Origin: Streptosporangiaceae bacterium
Lineage (GTDB): Bacteria; Actinomycetota; Actinomycetes; Streptosporangiales; Streptosporangiaceae
Length of the DNA: 6,748 nt
Direction: 5' to 3'
NCBI GenBank assembly: GCA_030040475.1
Contig: JASHTQ010000102.1
Span: forward strand, 1 to 6,748
In this document: positions 5,837 to 6,748 of the stretch, piece by piece
How the letters are laid out: each line of letters opens with the position of its first letter
How positions within the stretch are numbered: the stretch's first letter is position 1
Translations under genes and position numbers: made by a program
Notes under the pieces: generated by a model
The model's database searches: none
Seen by the model: the letters and a program-made list of their open reading frames with translations, nothing else
What the model was told of the DNA's origin: nothing

Positions 5837-6748
5837 CTAGGACCCGGCCACGGCCTCCTGGACCGGGTCGTCCGGTGACGGCGCTGTCACCGAAGGGAAG
5901 GTCTTCCTGCGCCCGACCGCCAGGTAGTAGATGACCCCGATCAGCGCGATGAAGATCACCACGGTCCACAGGATCGGAACGCCGTCAAGGAAACCCAGCT
6001 TGAGCAGCCCGGCGGTCTGGTTGGGCTTGGGGTTGCTCGCCGCCCGCGGCCAGGCGAAGTTGACGATCATGGCCCCGCCGTACAGCAGCGCGACGGCGTT
6101 GACGACGATGCCCCACGGTCCCAGCCGGAACGGCGCCTTGACCTTCGGCCAGCCGCGCAACCGCGCCGCCATGATCACGATGTTGCCGAGGAAGTAGCTC
6201 AGGTAGATCATGCCGGTCGCGGCGATCGCGATGATCCCGGCGCCGGAGTACTGGATGAACGGGATCGCCGAGATCGCCGCGACCGCGACGCAGCTCCACA
6301 CCGGGGTGTGCAGGTTGGGCGACACCCGGGACAGGAACATCGACCCCGGCAGCTGGTTGTCCCGCGACATCCCGAAGCACAGCCGGATCGTCGCGGCCAG
6401 GATCGACAGGCAGCAGACGAAGATCGCGGCGGAGACCACGAGCAGGTAGATGGTGGCGAACGCGGTGGAGAAGTTGGCCTCGATGATCTGGGCCGGCCCG
6501 TACCCGTCCTTGACCGCGGTGCCCAGGTTAGGGATCGCGACCAGCGCGCCGAGCAGGAACACGCCGCCGATGATGAACGCGCCGATGACCGAGAACAGCA
6601 CCGCCTTGGGCGCCGCGCGGCGCGGGTCCTTGGTCTCCTCGGCCAGCGTGGAGGCGGTGTCGAAGCCGTAGATCACGAACAGGCTCATGAACATCGCGGC
6701 GAGGAACGTGCTCCCGTTCACGTGGAAGCCCGCGCTGTTCGTCACCAC
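5837..6748 (-). CDS. APC-superfamily amino-acid permease (N-terminal part cut off)
   Basis: C-terminal 303 or so residues of a cytoplasmic-membrane secondary transporter for amino acids, amines or related compounds. The frame runs off the window, so the terminal GTG codons are not a supported start; members are usually about 450-550 residues with 12 helices. From the first codon in view, hydrophobic helices lie at about 13-30, 49-71, 95-122, 148-166, 169-196, 211-233 and 257-278, fitting TM6-TM12. The segment FVIYGFDTASTLAEETKDPRRAAPKAV after the first of these is the family hallmark (the YGFD...EE...P loop) and resembles GABA/choline-type permeases. GMSRDNQLPG after the third helix is also typical. 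A short polar cytoplasmic tail ends at TAG 5837. It lies upstream of the GntR gene on the same strand, separated by a hairpin. Substrate not predictable. Confidence 0.9.
   Translation of the reverse strand: MVTNSAGFHVNGSTFLAAMFMSLFVIYGFDTASTLAEETKDPRRAAPKAVLFSVIGAFIIGGVFLLGALVAIPNLGTAVKDGYGPAQIIEANFSTAFATIYLLVVSAAIFVCCLSILAATIRLCFGMSRDNQLPGSMFLSRVSPNLHTPVWSCVAVAAISAIPFIQYSGAGIIAIAATGMIYLSYFLGNIVIMAARLRGWPKVKAPFRLGPWGIVVNAVALLYGGAMIVNFAWPRAASNPKPNQTAGLLKLGFLDGVPILWTVVIFIALIGVIYYLAVGRRKTFPSVTAPSPDDPVQEAVAGS

Overview
This is GC-rich DNA from an actinomycete-type bacterium. The evidence is the strong G/C bias at third codon positions, GTG starts, a TetR and a GntR/UTRA regulator, and a membrane Ser/Thr kinase of the actinobacterial kind. 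Genus cannot be told from the sequence. Six protein genes fill most of the window, and both edge genes are cut by the window ends. I see no tRNA, rRNA, insertion sequence or CRISPR array.

Left part (1-2421): the 3' part of a Rieske non-heme iron ring-hydroxylating oxygenase (+) runs tail to tail into a TetR-family regulator (-), with a 120-bp antisense overlap. The TetR gene is divergent from an alpha/beta hydrolase (+). The gap between them holds an 18-bp palindrome, a good candidate for the TetR operator, and three 20-bp tandem repeats in the regulator's leader. This looks like a small, locally controlled catabolic or detoxification module: oxygenase, hydrolase and repressor. The substrate cannot be deduced.

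Middle (2415-4830): a 62-bp element with perfect 13-bp inverted arms straddles the hydrolase stop codon and may terminate transcription. After a gap of about 200 bp comes a 719-residue transmembrane Ser/Thr kinase. It has a complete catalytic domain, an Ala/Ser low-complexity linker, one membrane helix, and an ectodomain of two FN3-like modules plus a further beta-rich module. Each ectodomain module carries one C-x5-C motif.

Right part (4861-6748): a GntR/HutC-type regulator and, upstream of it on the same (-) strand, the C-terminal part of an APC-superfamily amino-acid permease. The kinase and the GntR gene converge with only 30 bp between them. A strong GC-rich hairpin lies between the permease and the regulator, either as a terminator or as a leader/attenuation structure. 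The regulator probably controls transport or metabolism of a small molecule, possibly the permease substrate.

No clear new multi-gene system is visible. The most distinctive items are the kinase ectodomain and linker, the palindromic element at 2415-2476, and the tandem repeats next to the TetR operator.
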